A stretch of 64,000 bases of DNA from Phormidium willei BDU 130791. Lineage in GTDB: Bacteria; Cyanobacteriota; Cyanobacteriia; Cyanobacteriales; Geitlerinemataceae. The notes below the pieces were generated by a model that saw only the letters and a program-made list of their open reading frames with translations, made no database searches and was not told where the DNA came from. Position 1 is the first letter of the stretch. The number at the start of each line of letters is the position of its first letter. The translations under genes were made by a program, and so were the position numbers. The stretch lies in assembly GCA_001637315.1 (NCBI GenBank), contig LSZA01000005.1, positions 1 through 64,000 on the forward strand, given 5' to 3'. Below, piece after piece: positions 38,405 through 47,522 of this stretch.

Positions 38405-38508
38405 CTGGGTGCGGGCCGGCTACCTCTTCAGGCTGATCCAGAAAGACTCGGTCGTAGCTAAGATGAATTCAAGAACTCTGTCCCGTTATAAATCTGGCTT
38501 GATGTCAC

Positions 38509-38829
38509 ATGAAAACTCCCCTAAACATAATTCTTGACCAAACCTATCAAGGGCTAAAGAAAATTTATAACCAAAAACTTGATCAGGTTATCCTCTATGG
38601 ATCTCAAGCCAGAGGAGATGCAGAACCAGACTCAGATATTGATATTTTGATTGTGTTAAGACAAGATTTTAGCTACTCCCAGGAAAGTAATAAAATTAGT
38701 CAACTCATTGCTCGGTTATGCCTAGAACATGATACTCTAATTAGTTGCGCCTTAGCGAGTCGTCGTCAACTCGAAGACTATAATAATAGTTTCTTTCGTA
38801 ATGTTCGACGTGAGGGAATTCGTCTATGA
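38509..38829 (+). CDS. MNT-type minimal nucleotidyltransferase (antitoxin-like)
   Basis: A 106-residue protein with the minimal nucleotidyltransferase signature: VILYGSQARGDAEPDSDIDILIVL gives the GSxARG motif and the Asp dyad DxD. In the MNT-HEPN (MntA-HepT, type VII) toxin-antitoxin pairs, this protein AMPylates and silences the HEPN ribonuclease. Its TGA overlaps the ATG of a HEPN-like reading frame (ATGA, 38826-38829), the standard layout. The partner is broken (next entry), so this antitoxin may be an orphan. It is intact by length and motif. Confidence 0.88.
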   Translation: MKTPLNIILDQTYQGLKKIYNQKLDQVILYGSQARGDAEPDSDIDILIVLRQDFSYSQESNKISQLIARLCLEHDTLISCALASRRQLEDYNNSFFRNVRREGIRL

Positions 38830-39081
38830 CCCCGGAACAACAGAAACTGCTAAAAAAAGCCACTCGTAGCTTAGAAGCGGCACGAGAACTCAATCATAAA
38901 AGTTTCCTGATTTTGCCGCCTCGCGTACTTATTACGCCATGTTTTATATTGCCACTGCTTTTTGAGAAGGAGAGGGATTATCTTATTCTAAACATTCAGC
39001 AGTTATTGCTGCATTTATGGAGAAGAGATGCTGAATTTTGCGTTAGAAAATCTTGATTCATTGCCTCCTAATTCTCCTTGA
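38826..39081 (+). pseudogene. degenerate HEPN-domain toxin (HepT-like)
   Basis: The frame starts well (LLKKATRSLEAARELNHKSF) as a HEPN protein. The next conserved block (DFAASRTYYAMFYIATAF) is found only in another frame from base 38909, implying an indel just before it. In that frame a TGA at 38963 interrupts the gene, and the continuation (GEGLSYSKHSAVIAAFMEK) is again HEPN-like until a second stop at 39032. A further frame stays open to 39081. The C-terminal RNase motif (RxxxxH) is not recovered. At least one frameshift and one stop make toxin activity very unlikely. No single frame encodes the full domain. Confidence 0.85.
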
Positions 39082-39142
39082 ACATCATCGATCTTAATAG
39101 ATCACTCTTCAGATACAGCCATCATAGCTTGGCTTAAAACCT

Positions 39143-39550
39143 TCAATTATTGTCGATTGGATGCCCGGTAAAACGCGAATATTTCATGTGACCCGACATG
39201 TTTAGACCCGATATCGCGACCATCCCTTTGAGCTTTTTCTCAAAGTAAATCAACCCGCCAATCCGGCTTTCAACCCAAAAACTACCATGAATAAACTCAT
39301 AGTCAGGAATTTTGATTAAAAAGATGTTTCGTGGGTCTTTTTTGACAATTTCTTGACTGAGCATCGGGATGACTTGTTGTAGGAAGGGATGCTCCACAGG
39401 TTCGCCAAACTCGATAAACTCAGGATGATCGGCAAATCTGTCCATGTAGTATTCCCACAACTTGCCTAGGTCTTTTTCGCGATTGAGCCTCATCTCTAGG
39501 TCTTTTAACCGTCTTAGGTTGAATGAGGGCTGGGGTTTAGGTGTTGACAT
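39143..39550 (-). CDS. conserved hypothetical protein
   Basis: A 135-residue soluble protein that I do not recognise as a named family. Visible features: a basic helical N-terminus (FNLRRLKDLEMRLNREKDLGKLWEYYMDRFADHPEFIEFG), then a beta-rich C-terminal half (IFLIKIPDYEFIHGSFWVES, GGLIYFEKKLKGMVAI), which looks like a small binding domain rather than an enzyme. There is no signal peptide, membrane span or Cys cluster. It stands alone on the minus strand between the toxin-antitoxin remnant and the response-regulator gene. Base composition and codon use look native, and the frame is long, so it is probably real. Confidence 0.65.
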   Translation of the reverse strand: MSTPKPQPSFNLRRLKDLEMRLNREKDLGKLWEYYMDRFADHPEFIEFGEPVEHPFLQQVIPMLSQEIVKKDPRNIFLIKIPDYEFIHGSFWVESRIGGLIYFEKKLKGMVAISGLNMSGHMKYSRFTGHPIDNN

Positions 39551-39666
39551 GACTTCCTTATCCTAGGTGGTAAACGTGAATCTCAATGCACGTGAATCTC
39601 AATGCGATCGCAAACAAAGCAGACCAAGTTGAATGTACCGACCTCTTTCCCCCAATACCACTCATC

Positions 39667-40359
39667 CTAATCTGTTAAGCCATTCTCTAGGGCATAGCGA
39701 ACTAACTCGGTGCGGCTGTTGGTTCCCGTTTTGCTAAACAGACGACTCACATACTTCTCCACATTGCGGACACTGGTTTCGAGGCGACTGGCGATTTCCT
39801 TATTCATCAACCCTTGAGCCACCAGTTCCAACACACTCTCCTCCCGAGGTGTTAAGTCAATTTGCACTGGATCACTTTTCTGGGGAATGGCACTTTTGTG
39901 GGTGAGCAGTTCCTTAATTTCTTGGATTTGTCGCGCTAGGGTGGCGATATCTGGGGTTTCGCCATCCTCTAAGCCTTCCGTTGCATTGGAACGACGGGCC
40001 AGGAGGTTTTCCACCACCGCCACCAGTTCATCGGGGTCGAAGGGTTTGGAGATATACGCATCACAGCGGGCCTGATAGCCTTGGATGCGATCGCTCGTCA
40101 TCCCTCGGGCCGTCAAAAACACCACCGGGATAGACTTGAGGCGAGGGTCTTCCCGCATTTGTTTGAGCAGTTGGTAGCCGTCCACCTCTGGCATCATGAT
40201 ATCGGTGATGACCAAATCGGGGATATCTTGCTGGAGTTTCTCCCATCCTTCCTGGCCATTGGTGGCTATTTCCACGGTAAAGCCACTTTGGGAGAGATAG
40301 GCTTGGACGGCCTCCCGCAGTCCGGGTTCGTCATCGACCAATAAAAGTTTATCTGACAT
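39667..40359 (-). CDS. response regulator with LuxR/NarL-type DNA-binding domain
   Basis: A 230-residue transcription regulator. The receiver domain (residues 1-120) has the acidic pair (LLVDDEPG), phospho-acceptor Asp (LVITDIMMPEVDGY), Thr (FLTARG) and Lys (ISKPFDPDE). After a linker, residues about 165-230 form a GerE/LuxR helix-turn-helix (LTPREESVLELVAQGLMNKEIASRLETSVRNVEKYVSRLFSK). This arrangement is common in cyanobacteria for stress and light regulators. No sensor kinase is adjacent, so the partner and regulon are unknown. The next gene on this strand is the vWA-like lipoprotein, which starts upstream of it (84 bp gap), so they could share transcription. Confidence 0.93.
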   Translation of the reverse strand: MSDKLLLVDDEPGLREAVQAYLSQSGFTVEIATNGQEGWEKLQQDIPDLVITDIMMPEVDGYQLLKQMREDPRLKSIPVVFLTARGMTSDRIQGYQARCDAYISKPFDPDELVAVVENLLARRSNATEGLEDGETPDIATLARQIQEIKELLTHKSAIPQKSDPVQIDLTPREESVLELVAQGLMNKEIASRLETSVRNVEKYVSRLFSKTGTNSRTELVRYALENGLTD

Positions 40360-40443
40360 CTATCGTTGCATCTGCGCGTGTGATTCCTTTCTCTAGGATA
40401 GCTCTAGTGGGCATCAATGCAGGTTGGGAGGCGTGAATCGGGG

Positions 40444-41799
40444 TCATTTCCGGTGAATCCCATAGCAAAAACGCCCTAGGGTGGGATTGGCTTCACGGAT
40501 GGGGCTTTGTAGCTGGCGTAGGAATCTGGCTAAGTTATGGGTTCTGGAGCCGTCTTCTTCGTTCTGCTCAATGGTCCAGGCTTGCCACCAACTGGGTTCG
40601 CCTAAGTCTTGGGCGATCGCATCAACTGTAAAGGTGTAAATTCCTGGTTCGAGGCGATCGCTGTGAAGGGTCACTCGAAGATGAAGGGTATTCTCCTCAA
40701 TCCTCCAGTCAGAAAGTTCTAAGGCCTCCTTGAGTCTGGGATTATCGTCAACCGGCTCTAACTTCTGACTGAACTCGTTGACTTGTTGCACGGCTATCTG
40801 AGTTTGGAGTTCTTCAAGGGGCGAGATGTGGGGAAACTTGGAAATCGGGATCTGGTAATCGATCTGAATGGGTCCGGTCTGATCCGACTCAATCTCCAAT
40901 AAATCTGTTAAATGATCTGGCGCTTCAATAATAATTTGACGATTATTGAGGCGAACTGGACGATTGACTCCTGAGATGCTGTCTAATCCTGGTTTTATTT
41001 CAGGCAAGCCAACAGGATTCATTAAAATTTGATTGGGGGAGAAAAGGCTGACCTCAACTTGATTTTGGATAGTATTTATTTCAGACATTGTTTTCTCGAT
41101 GGCATCTTGAACGTTATCTAAATCACCTAAAAATAGGACATAAAAGGGACGCTCTCCAACCCAGTAAAATGAATTAGCCCCAATTCCAATATCATAAATT
41201 TCTCCATCAAAAGAGCTGCGAACACCAATCAAGCCAACAGCATAGCTCTGATTTGAATTGCGGAGATAATCACTTTGAATTAAACGACTCAGTTGGGTTA
41301 GGTCTGCATCTTCTTCGTAGATATCACTGACGATAACCGTCAAACGATCATCCTCTTGATAACGCTCAATAGCATCGGCAGCCCGACTCATTTCTAAAAA
41401 GGGAAACTGGTCACTACTTCCACTATAAAAAATGGTCTGCTTGGCTCTCAGGTAATCACCGCGAGCAATGGACTCAGATAAGATTCTTTCAGTTTCATCC
41501 CAAGGCTGATCCAAGGGGCGGCCGAGACGATAGTAGTTCACCTCCGCGTTGGGATGAGGGGGACGGGTTTGAAACACGCTGTCAAGTGCGTCGATCATAC
41601 GGATGTAAGCACTGTCTGTCGTCCCCGTTACAAATCCTTCCATTGATGGTGTGCCATCAATAAACACATCAATCGCTAAATCCTGAGGCGATGCTACATC
41701 AGGAGTATTCGGGAGCGGACACTCAAAACTTTCGTTAGGGACGCAGCCAGAACCGAATACTAGGGCGATCGCGACCATCATCCATCGCCGTGGAGCCAT
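40444..41799 (-). CDS. vWA-like lipoprotein, divergent member of the 40-53 kb gene cluster
   Basis: A 451-residue protein. From ATG 41799 (GAGGA ribosome-binding site 9 nt upstream) it has a lipoprotein signal peptide (MAPRRWMMVAIALVFGSGC, lipobox Cys19), so it is probably anchored on the outer face of the cytoplasmic or outer membrane. Residues about 42-230 look like a von Willebrand A fold: AIDVFIDGTPSMEGFV gives a MIDAS-type D-x-T-x-S (Asp48, Thr50, Ser52) and LTVIVSDIYEED a later Asp. The C-terminal 220 residues are beta-rich (IIIEAPDHLTDLLEI, LHLRVTLHSDRLEPGIYTFTVDA). It is divergent from the membrane-tubulin-Hsp70 run, with a shared 300-bp control region, which implies joint function. 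Not a family I can name. Confidence 0.75.
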   Translation of the reverse strand: MAPRRWMMVAIALVFGSGCVPNESFECPLPNTPDVASPQDLAIDVFIDGTPSMEGFVTGTTDSAYIRMIDALDSVFQTRPPHPNAEVNYYRLGRPLDQPWDETERILSESIARGDYLRAKQTIFYSGSSDQFPFLEMSRAADAIERYQEDDRLTVIVSDIYEEDADLTQLSRLIQSDYLRNSNQSYAVGLIGVRSSFDGEIYDIGIGANSFYWVGERPFYVLFLGDLDNVQDAIEKTMSEINTIQNQVEVSLFSPNQILMNPVGLPEIKPGLDSISGVNRPVRLNNRQIIIEAPDHLTDLLEIESDQTGPIQIDYQIPISKFPHISPLEELQTQIAVQQVNEFSQKLEPVDDNPRLKEALELSDWRIEENTLHLRVTLHSDRLEPGIYTFTVDAIAQDLGEPSWWQAWTIEQNEEDGSRTHNLARFLRQLQSPIREANPTLGRFCYGIHRK

Positions 41800-42111
41800 A
41801 AGCTTGAATCCTCGTAATAGTCTTACTCGCCCCATGCTGTCAAACGCAGCAGTCAAGGCTGTTCTATCATAAAGCAGATTATTCAATTTCCCATGGGTTG
41901 CCAACCTACCGGTATGTGTGTTACTTTCGCATTACCCAGAGAAATTTGAGCTCAACCTTGCCTAAATCTGATCGTCAAACTTAAAAAGTTGTAACAGATT
42001 AAGGCTGCAACGAATCGATAACCCAGGAAACTCAGAGTACGGCTATGCGAAGCTGTTGCTGTGGCCAGCCAGCCTGTCGCCCTACTCAATTAATCTACAT
42101 GAAGGGTAACG

Positions 42112-42579
42112 ATGAAGCTACGTGAAGCGATTCGCATCATCGTTCTGGTGGTTATTGGGATTGCACTGATGTTTTTCGGACAACCTGCCTTATTCAAGGG
42201 GGGCATTATCCCGATAACCGATGTCCCCGTTGATCCGTGGATCCAGAACGACTACATGATGGCCGCGAGAATTATTTTTGCTGTCTGTCTAGTTTGCACG
42301 ATCTTATGGTGCGTTCTAACAGCGCGAGCCAGAATTGAGGGGGCTCGTCATGTTGAGCCTTGGTTTCTAACTTGGTGGGTCATTGGCTTTTTTCCCATTG
42401 TCGCCATTGGAGTCGCGCTCTATTTCTTTAATCGCAGTGAGCAAGCGCTCCTGTTCCTAACTGCCTTTTGGATTATCGATGTTCTCCTCCTCTATTGGTT
42501 AACCACGGCGATCGCCACTCCCAGGCAACTCAAATACGTCCCCCCAGGGGCGCCTTTCTTGCGTAGTATCTTTAAATAA
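42112..42579 (+). CDS. small four-span membrane protein, first gene of the cluster run
   Basis: A 155-residue protein, not recognised. Hydrophobic segments at about residues 9-27 (IIVLVVIGIALMFFGQPAL), 50-68 (AARIIFAVCLVCTILWCVL), 82-103 (WFLTWWVIGFFPIVAIGVALYF) and 109-133 (ALLFLTAFWIIDVLLLYWLTTAI) indicate four membrane spans. The C-terminal tail is short (PPGAPFLRSIFK). A strong Shine-Dalgarno (GAAGGG, 5 nt before ATG) is present. The stop lies 3 bp before the tubulin-like gene, so the two are probably translationally coupled. A likely membrane anchor for the cytoplasmic tubulin-like and Hsp70-like partners, inferred from position only. Confidence 0.75.
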   Translation: MKLREAIRIIVLVVIGIALMFFGQPALFKGGIIPITDVPVDPWIQNDYMMAARIIFAVCLVCTILWCVLTARARIEGARHVEPWFLTWWVIGFFPIVAIGVALYFFNRSEQALLFLTAFWIIDVLLLYWLTTAIATPRQLKYVPPGAPFLRSIFK

Positions 42580-42582
42580 ACC

Positions 42583-44109
42583 ATGACACTTTACTTAATT
42601 GGCATTGGGGGAACTGGTGCAAAATGTATAGAATCGACTCTACAGCTTGCCGCCGTGGGACTCTTTGACGAGCAACCGATTCGGGTTTTGTTTGTTGATG
42701 CTGACGAAACCAATGGCAACTTAACTCGCGCTCGTCAGAGTCTAACCACCTATCAGACTGCCTATCAACTTTCTCTGAAGGAACCCGCTAAGTACCCTTG
42801 GATGAGAACACCCGTTGAATCCTATGGCGTTTGGTCGCCGTTTGATGATGTCGATACCGACAAACAGCTTGGTGCGTTTTTCCAATACAATAGCCTGAGC
42901 GTTAATCAAGATAACGAAGCCCTTGCAGGCTTGTTCAATGTTTTATATACCCGGGAAGAACGCGAGACGGCCCTAGATGTGGGATTTCGAGGTCGTCCGG
43001 CGATTGGGGCCGCCATCATGAGTCAGGTGGGGATAGAAAAGTTTGAGAAGCAGCCCTGGAAAAGCCTCATTGAGGACATCAAAGCGGATGCCGGGGGAGG
43101 GGAGACCGCCCGAGTCTTTCTCTGCGGATCAATTTTTGGTGGCACAGGAGCAGCTGGCTTACCAACCATCGGACGCCTGATTTCTGACCAGCTCAAACGA
43201 GAAAATCAGCGAGAAAAAGTCAAAATTGCGGGTTTGTTCATGCTGCCCTACTTCAACTTTGCTCCCACAAGCGTTGGGGAGTCTGAGGCAGAAGTCTATG
43301 CCCGTTCCGAAAAGTTTTTGCTCAACACGGAAGCCGCACTGCGCTATTATAATAGGCAGTCGCGGGAGTGCTTTGATCACATTTATCTGCTGGGAAATCA
43401 GAACTTATCCCCAGTTGAGTTTAGCGTCGGCAAGAACACCCAGCGGAATCAGCCACATTTCTTGGAAATCTATGGTGCCCTAGCCATTCGAGAGTTTGAA
43501 TTAGCCTCTGACATTAAGTCGGGACAAGTTGGCATTATGGCTCGTCAGGCAACCGACAACCTGAACTGGGACGATTTGCAAAACAGCAAAATTAAAGGGG
43601 AACTCGTCACAGCCACCCGCTTCGCCTATGTTTGGCTCTCCAATATTGAACCTGACCTGCAAACCGCAAAAGATAAGGGAGTGGGATCATTTAAGAGGCG
43701 AGTACCTTGGTTTACTGACTTTTTTAAACCCGAGCGCGGTGGCATGAATCGATTTTTCAAGCCAGAGAGTGAGTCATTGCCTGACTTCGATGAGAGTGAA
43801 CAGGAGAAAATTCAAAGCATTACCAATTGGTGTCAGGACTATCTCCGTTGGTTGTCAGAAATTCATGACTATGAGCGTGACAGCATCAGGCTCTTTAATG
43901 TCAGTTCCTTCAAAAATCCCAATCGGCCACCTCGGGAGGGTCAGTTCTCCGATCTGATCATAGATGATCGTCGAGAGCAAAACGAGAAGGGACGAGATAC
44001 AATCCAACGACTCAGAGAAAAGCTTGATCCGAAGAGCTTGAATGCCCCAAATGAAGGTGCTGTCGGACTGGCAAAAGCACTCTATTGTGTTTGCAGTTTA
44101 GAAAACTAA
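42583..44109 (+). CDS. tubulin/FtsZ-like GTPase-fold protein (Tubulin_2 type)
   Basis: A 508-residue protein. MTLYLIGIGGTGAKCIESTL (residues 1-20) is the glycine-rich first strand-loop of the tubulin/FtsZ nucleotide fold, VLFVDADETNGNL is the second strand, and FLCGSIFGGTGAAGLPTIG (about 180-198) corresponds to the GGGTG(S/T)G tubulin signature, slightly altered. This arrangement fits the bacterial Tubulin_2-type proteins, which differ from cell-division FtsZ. The C-terminal part contains large insertions (YARSEKFLLNTEAALRYYNR, GVGSFKRRVPWFTDFFKP). Whether it polymerises is unknown. It sits between the membrane protein (3-bp gap) and the Hsp70-like gene. Confidence 0.75.
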   Translation: MTLYLIGIGGTGAKCIESTLQLAAVGLFDEQPIRVLFVDADETNGNLTRARQSLTTYQTAYQLSLKEPAKYPWMRTPVESYGVWSPFDDVDTDKQLGAFFQYNSLSVNQDNEALAGLFNVLYTREERETALDVGFRGRPAIGAAIMSQVGIEKFEKQPWKSLIEDIKADAGGGETARVFLCGSIFGGTGAAGLPTIGRLISDQLKRENQREKVKIAGLFMLPYFNFAPTSVGESEAEVYARSEKFLLNTEAALRYYNRQSRECFDHIYLLGNQNLSPVEFSVGKNTQRNQPHFLEIYGALAIREFELASDIKSGQVGIMARQATDNLNWDDLQNSKIKGELVTATRFAYVWLSNIEPDLQTAKDKGVGSFKRRVPWFTDFFKPERGGMNRFFKPESESLPDFDESEQEKIQSITNWCQDYLRWLSEIHDYERDSIRLFNVSSFKNPNRPPREGQFSDLIIDDRREQNEKGRDTIQRLREKLDPKSLNAPNEGAVGLAKALYCVCSLEN

Positions 44110-44129
44110 CAGAAGGAACGTATTACATC

Positions 44130-47100
44130 ATGCCGAATCAAGAGAAAAATCCGGAGAAATCCTTATTACTCCCCAAAGTTAAAGCGAACTGCGATGTTCA
44201 AGCTGGGGACCAGGTTGGTGCTTGGCAGATGGATGATCGGATCACCTTTGAGAATGTTGCCTCAAGTTTAGACTATCAAGCCCCAGGAGAAGTCAAAGAT
44301 ATCAGTGCCGTCCCTACGATGTGGGCGCGACCTCTCTCTTTTGAGATGGCATTACATAACTCAAACTTTCCGATTCGAGATCAGGTCATTCCCCAATGGC
44401 GAGGAATGCTGGCCGCCATTGCCTTAGCGGAAGTGCGCTCATTCCCCCTGAGTGCGAAACGGCTTAAATTGGATCAAGTTGATAATCCGTTCTCTAAAGC
44501 CCTAGTTCAACTTCTACCCGAACCCAACGCCGTCCTTTACTCGGCTAATGGTAACAATCCTTGGAAGGATCTTTATATTTTTGACTGGAGGAGTCAACCG
44601 GTGGGGATGACTTCACCGAGTACCCTCGTGGTGACCTCTGAGGAAGGGCAATGGAATGGACTGCCTTGGTGGCAGGATGGGAAACTCCAGGACCCCGTTC
44701 GCTTTCTGAATGACAATGAAAAAGCACTGTTCTGGCGGTGGCTTGACAATTTACTTTCTGAACTCAGCCAACACCAAGGACAAGGGAATGCCATTAATAC
44801 GATGACCGGGTTAGTGACAGAATTTCAGAAAAGTCTCGGGGGTCGTCCTCAAGAAAATTTGAGTCTCAGTCAAAATCCTCAGTTTTTCGGAGTCCCCATT
44901 AACATTGGAGTCTTAAAAGCACTTAACCAGCCTGTCAAAGCGAAAGCTCAACCCTCTAATGTCCGATTAATTCCTAGCCCTGACAAAGAAAATCTCCCCG
45001 ATCTCCTCATCGTCGATCCTGAGATTGCTGAAGCCTGGAATCAGCCTCCTCAGAATGTCTGGATTCATGGTGATAGAACTCTGGCTTCATTTCAGCTCCA
45101 GGGGGAAACTTCAGGTCAACTCGATGATCGCTCCGTTCGGGTCTTACAAGCCCAAGACCTATTTCTACCTGAATTAGCTTTTTTGGAAATTGAGAATGCT
45201 TTTCCGGGAGCCTTGTTGCCCTCTAGTCCTCAAAGCCTTCGTTTTAATGGTGAGGCGATTACCCCCCTCTTGCCGCTGAATCCAATTCTTTTGCAATACC
45301 TCAACCCCCAAGACTTGATCGACAAGGTGGTTAGCCTAGAGGGTTTGACGATTGACGGGGAAGGAGCCAAAGTTAGGGTCATTTTGGATTTGCCGCTATC
45401 CGGGATGAATCCAGACAGCCAAAAGCCTGAAAACTACCGCGTCTATAAAGATTATGTCCTCAAGGAAGAGAATATAGTCGTGGATGTTCCGGTCTTACAA
45501 GTTTGGCCCAATTTCCAATTGACGGGTTGGACGCACTATTATGGATTCTACTATGATGGTCAGTTGGCAGAAGACACTTTCCGGGTTAACTTTCCTGAAG
45601 CCACAGACGTTTACCCCTTCGAGGAAAAGGCGGGAAATTACCAAATTGTCCGATTTAAAAGCTTTCCGACCTATGTTGAGTGTCTAAGCGAGTATAACGA
45701 GTTGCAGGGTTTGATTGTCTTAAGTCCTCCCGAGAAAGTCAAGCCGACAGGTGACTGGAAGATTGGTGTTGATTTTGGAACTTCATTCACTAACATTTAT
45801 GTGAATCGTCAAGGTCAAGTGACCGCACCTCTTCCCTTGAAGAACTTACAACTACAGGTAACAACTGTATCTAGGGATACAAGGTTGCCGACTCTCTTTG
45901 AATTCTTTGTTCCTGAGAAATTTGTCCCAGAAAATAAGCCCTTACCACTATCATCTGTCCTAACAAATCGGGGGTTCCGAAAAGACGCAGGAGAAGATTT
46001 AGATCCTATCTTTGATGGGCGAATTTATGTGCCGGAGTTGGGAAATTTCCGGCCCGAGCAAGATTTCATCAAGACTGATTTAAAATGGTCTGCTAAAAAT
46101 CTTCCCTATAATCGTTTATTCTTAAAGCATCTCGCTTTGCACATTACAGCAATGGCGGCTCAAGATGAAGGAGGCGCACGACAGATAACATGGTGTCTCT
46201 CCTACCCATCGGCGTTTTCTCGACGTGACAAAAGAAGGCTGTCTTCTGTGTGGGAGTCAATTACCAACGAGCTAGAACAAAGTACAGGAGTCAAACATGT
46301 TTGCCCAGGGATACAGGATTTAACTCATTTCCGCACAGAGAGTTTAGCCATTGCCCAGTATTTTGCAGATAAGGAAGGCCATAACTTAGTTAGCAGTACC
46401 TGCATTGATTTGGGGGGAGGAACGTCGGATATTTCGATTTGGGAACGAAATACACTCATTCACCAATGCTCGGTTCAGCTCGCAGGTCGCGACTTGTTCT
46501 CCCAGTTTATCTCCCGCAAACCCGATTTCATCCTGAAGCACTTGGAGCAGCAAGATAAATCCCAGTGGTCTGAACTCGAAGGTCCGGCCTTTAATGCCAA
46601 GTTGGATGTTCTCTTGCGAAATGAAAGCGCCAACTGGTTGAGAACTAAGCGTAGCTTCGTCGAGGAGGAAACAGAATTCCAAGGACTGCTACAACTGATG
46701 GCCCTTGGTTTCTCCGGTCTCTACTTTTATATCGGGACGTTGTTGGGGGTGCTACATCAAGAAGGAAAATACAGTGAGCCACAAATTACACCCGTCTATA
46801 TTGGTGGAAATGGCTCTCAACTGCTGAACTGGTTAGCGGAGGATGGCCGGTTTGCTCCTGACTCGGAAATTAATGCTCTGCTAAGCAAGATGTTATGTGA
46901 AGGCTCCGAGTTTCAGGATACTGAAGAGCCAACGCGCCTGAGCCAACGTCCCAAAGATGAGGTTGCCTGTGGTCTAGTCCTGAGTCAAAGTAAGCTGAAG
47001 GGGTTAGAGCAACAAACGGAAGACCTCCTCATTGCTGGAGAAGGTTGTGAAATCAATGGTCGGCGCATCCAATTTAATGAACGGTTAGACCTTGGGGAAG

Positions 47101-47405
47101 AGAACGTCAGTCAATTTGAAGTTCCCGAGCTTGCACAACTGGCGGTATTTGTCAACTCGTTCCAGCGAGCTATCAAAACCTTACGGATTGAGGGGATTCA
47201 ACCCCTGGCAGACTATACCATCACCGATGACTATGAGGAGCAACTGGAGGAAAATGGTCAGTTGTGGCGTGAGGTGCAGCGGGAACTGACCGCTATCCTG
47301 ATTACAATGAAAGGGGACTCCCCGGATAATATCCGGGTGGAACCGCCCTTCATTCTGGCTGTGAAAGCTCTCTTGCAGGTTTTGGGTAAGAGGTGGGTGG
47401 GATAA
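44130..47405 (+). CDS. giant Hsp70/actin-fold ATPase-like protein
   Basis: A 1091-residue protein (start ATG 44130; an earlier frame start overlaps the tubulin gene). The first 535 residues have no recognised domain. From about residue 541 there is an Hsp70/actin ATPase core: phosphate-1 GDWKIGVDFGTSFTNIYV, phosphate-2 STCIDLGGGTSDISIWE (about 755) and adenosine motif PVYIGGNGSQLLNWL (about 889). No J-domain or GrpE partner and no typical Hsp70 peptide-binding domain are evident. It resembles the Hsp70-like SrfB-type proteins in motifs, not in overall length. A plausible role is an energy-using chaperone or switch for the tubulin-like partner and the membrane components. Function unproven. 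Confidence 0.8.
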   Translation: MPNQEKNPEKSLLLPKVKANCDVQAGDQVGAWQMDDRITFENVASSLDYQAPGEVKDISAVPTMWARPLSFEMALHNSNFPIRDQVIPQWRGMLAAIALAEVRSFPLSAKRLKLDQVDNPFSKALVQLLPEPNAVLYSANGNNPWKDLYIFDWRSQPVGMTSPSTLVVTSEEGQWNGLPWWQDGKLQDPVRFLNDNEKALFWRWLDNLLSELSQHQGQGNAINTMTGLVTEFQKSLGGRPQENLSLSQNPQFFGVPINIGVLKALNQPVKAKAQPSNVRLIPSPDKENLPDLLIVDPEIAEAWNQPPQNVWIHGDRTLASFQLQGETSGQLDDRSVRVLQAQDLFLPELAFLEIENAFPGALLPSSPQSLRFNGEAITPLLPLNPILLQYLNPQDLIDKVVSLEGLTIDGEGAKVRVILDLPLSGMNPDSQKPENYRVYKDYVLKEENIVVDVPVLQVWPNFQLTGWTHYYGFYYDGQLAEDTFRVNFPEATDVYPFEEKAGNYQIVRFKSFPTYVECLSEYNELQGLIVLSPPEKVKPTGDWKIGVDFGTSFTNIYVNRQGQVTAPLPLKNLQLQVTTVSRDTRLPTLFEFFVPEKFVPENKPLPLSSVLTNRGFRKDAGEDLDPIFDGRIYVPELGNFRPEQDFIKTDLKWSAKNLPYNRLFLKHLALHITAMAAQDEGGARQITWCLSYPSAFSRRDKRRLSSVWESITNELEQSTGVKHVCPGIQDLTHFRTESLAIAQYFADKEGHNLVSSTCIDLGGGTSDISIWERNTLIHQCSVQLAGRDLFSQFISRKPDFILKHLEQQDKSQWSELEGPAFNAKLDVLLRNESANWLRTKRSFVEEETEFQGLLQLMALGFSGLYFYIGTLLGVLHQEGKYSEPQITPVYIGGNGSQLLNWLAEDGRFAPDSEINALLSKMLCEGSEFQDTEEPTRLSQRPKDEVACGLVLSQSKLKGLEQQTEDLLIAGEGCEINGRRIQFNERLDLGEENVSQFEVPELAQLAVFVNSFQRAIKTLRIEGIQPLADYTITDDYEEQLEENGQLWREVQRELTAILITMKGDSPDNIRVEPPFILAVKALLQVLGKRWVG

Positions 47406-47420
47406 CACCGGCTCACACCC

Positions 47421-47452
47421 CGATTCTGGGAGACCGATATCCCCCAGAATCG
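47421..47452 (+). terminator. hairpin after the Hsp70-like gene
   Basis: A perfect 10-bp inverted repeat (CGATTCTGGG at 47421-47430, CCCAGAATCG at 47443-47452) with a 12-nt loop lies 15 nt past the stop. Only a weak T-run follows (ATTTTC, 8 nt later), so it may give partial termination and set a lower level for the next four genes. Confidence 0.5.
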
Positions 47453-47522
47453 ATGGCTATTTTCTGCATCAGTGAATCTATAGATATTCCATTGTGTTCC
47501 AAAAAACAAAAATTTTGTAAAT

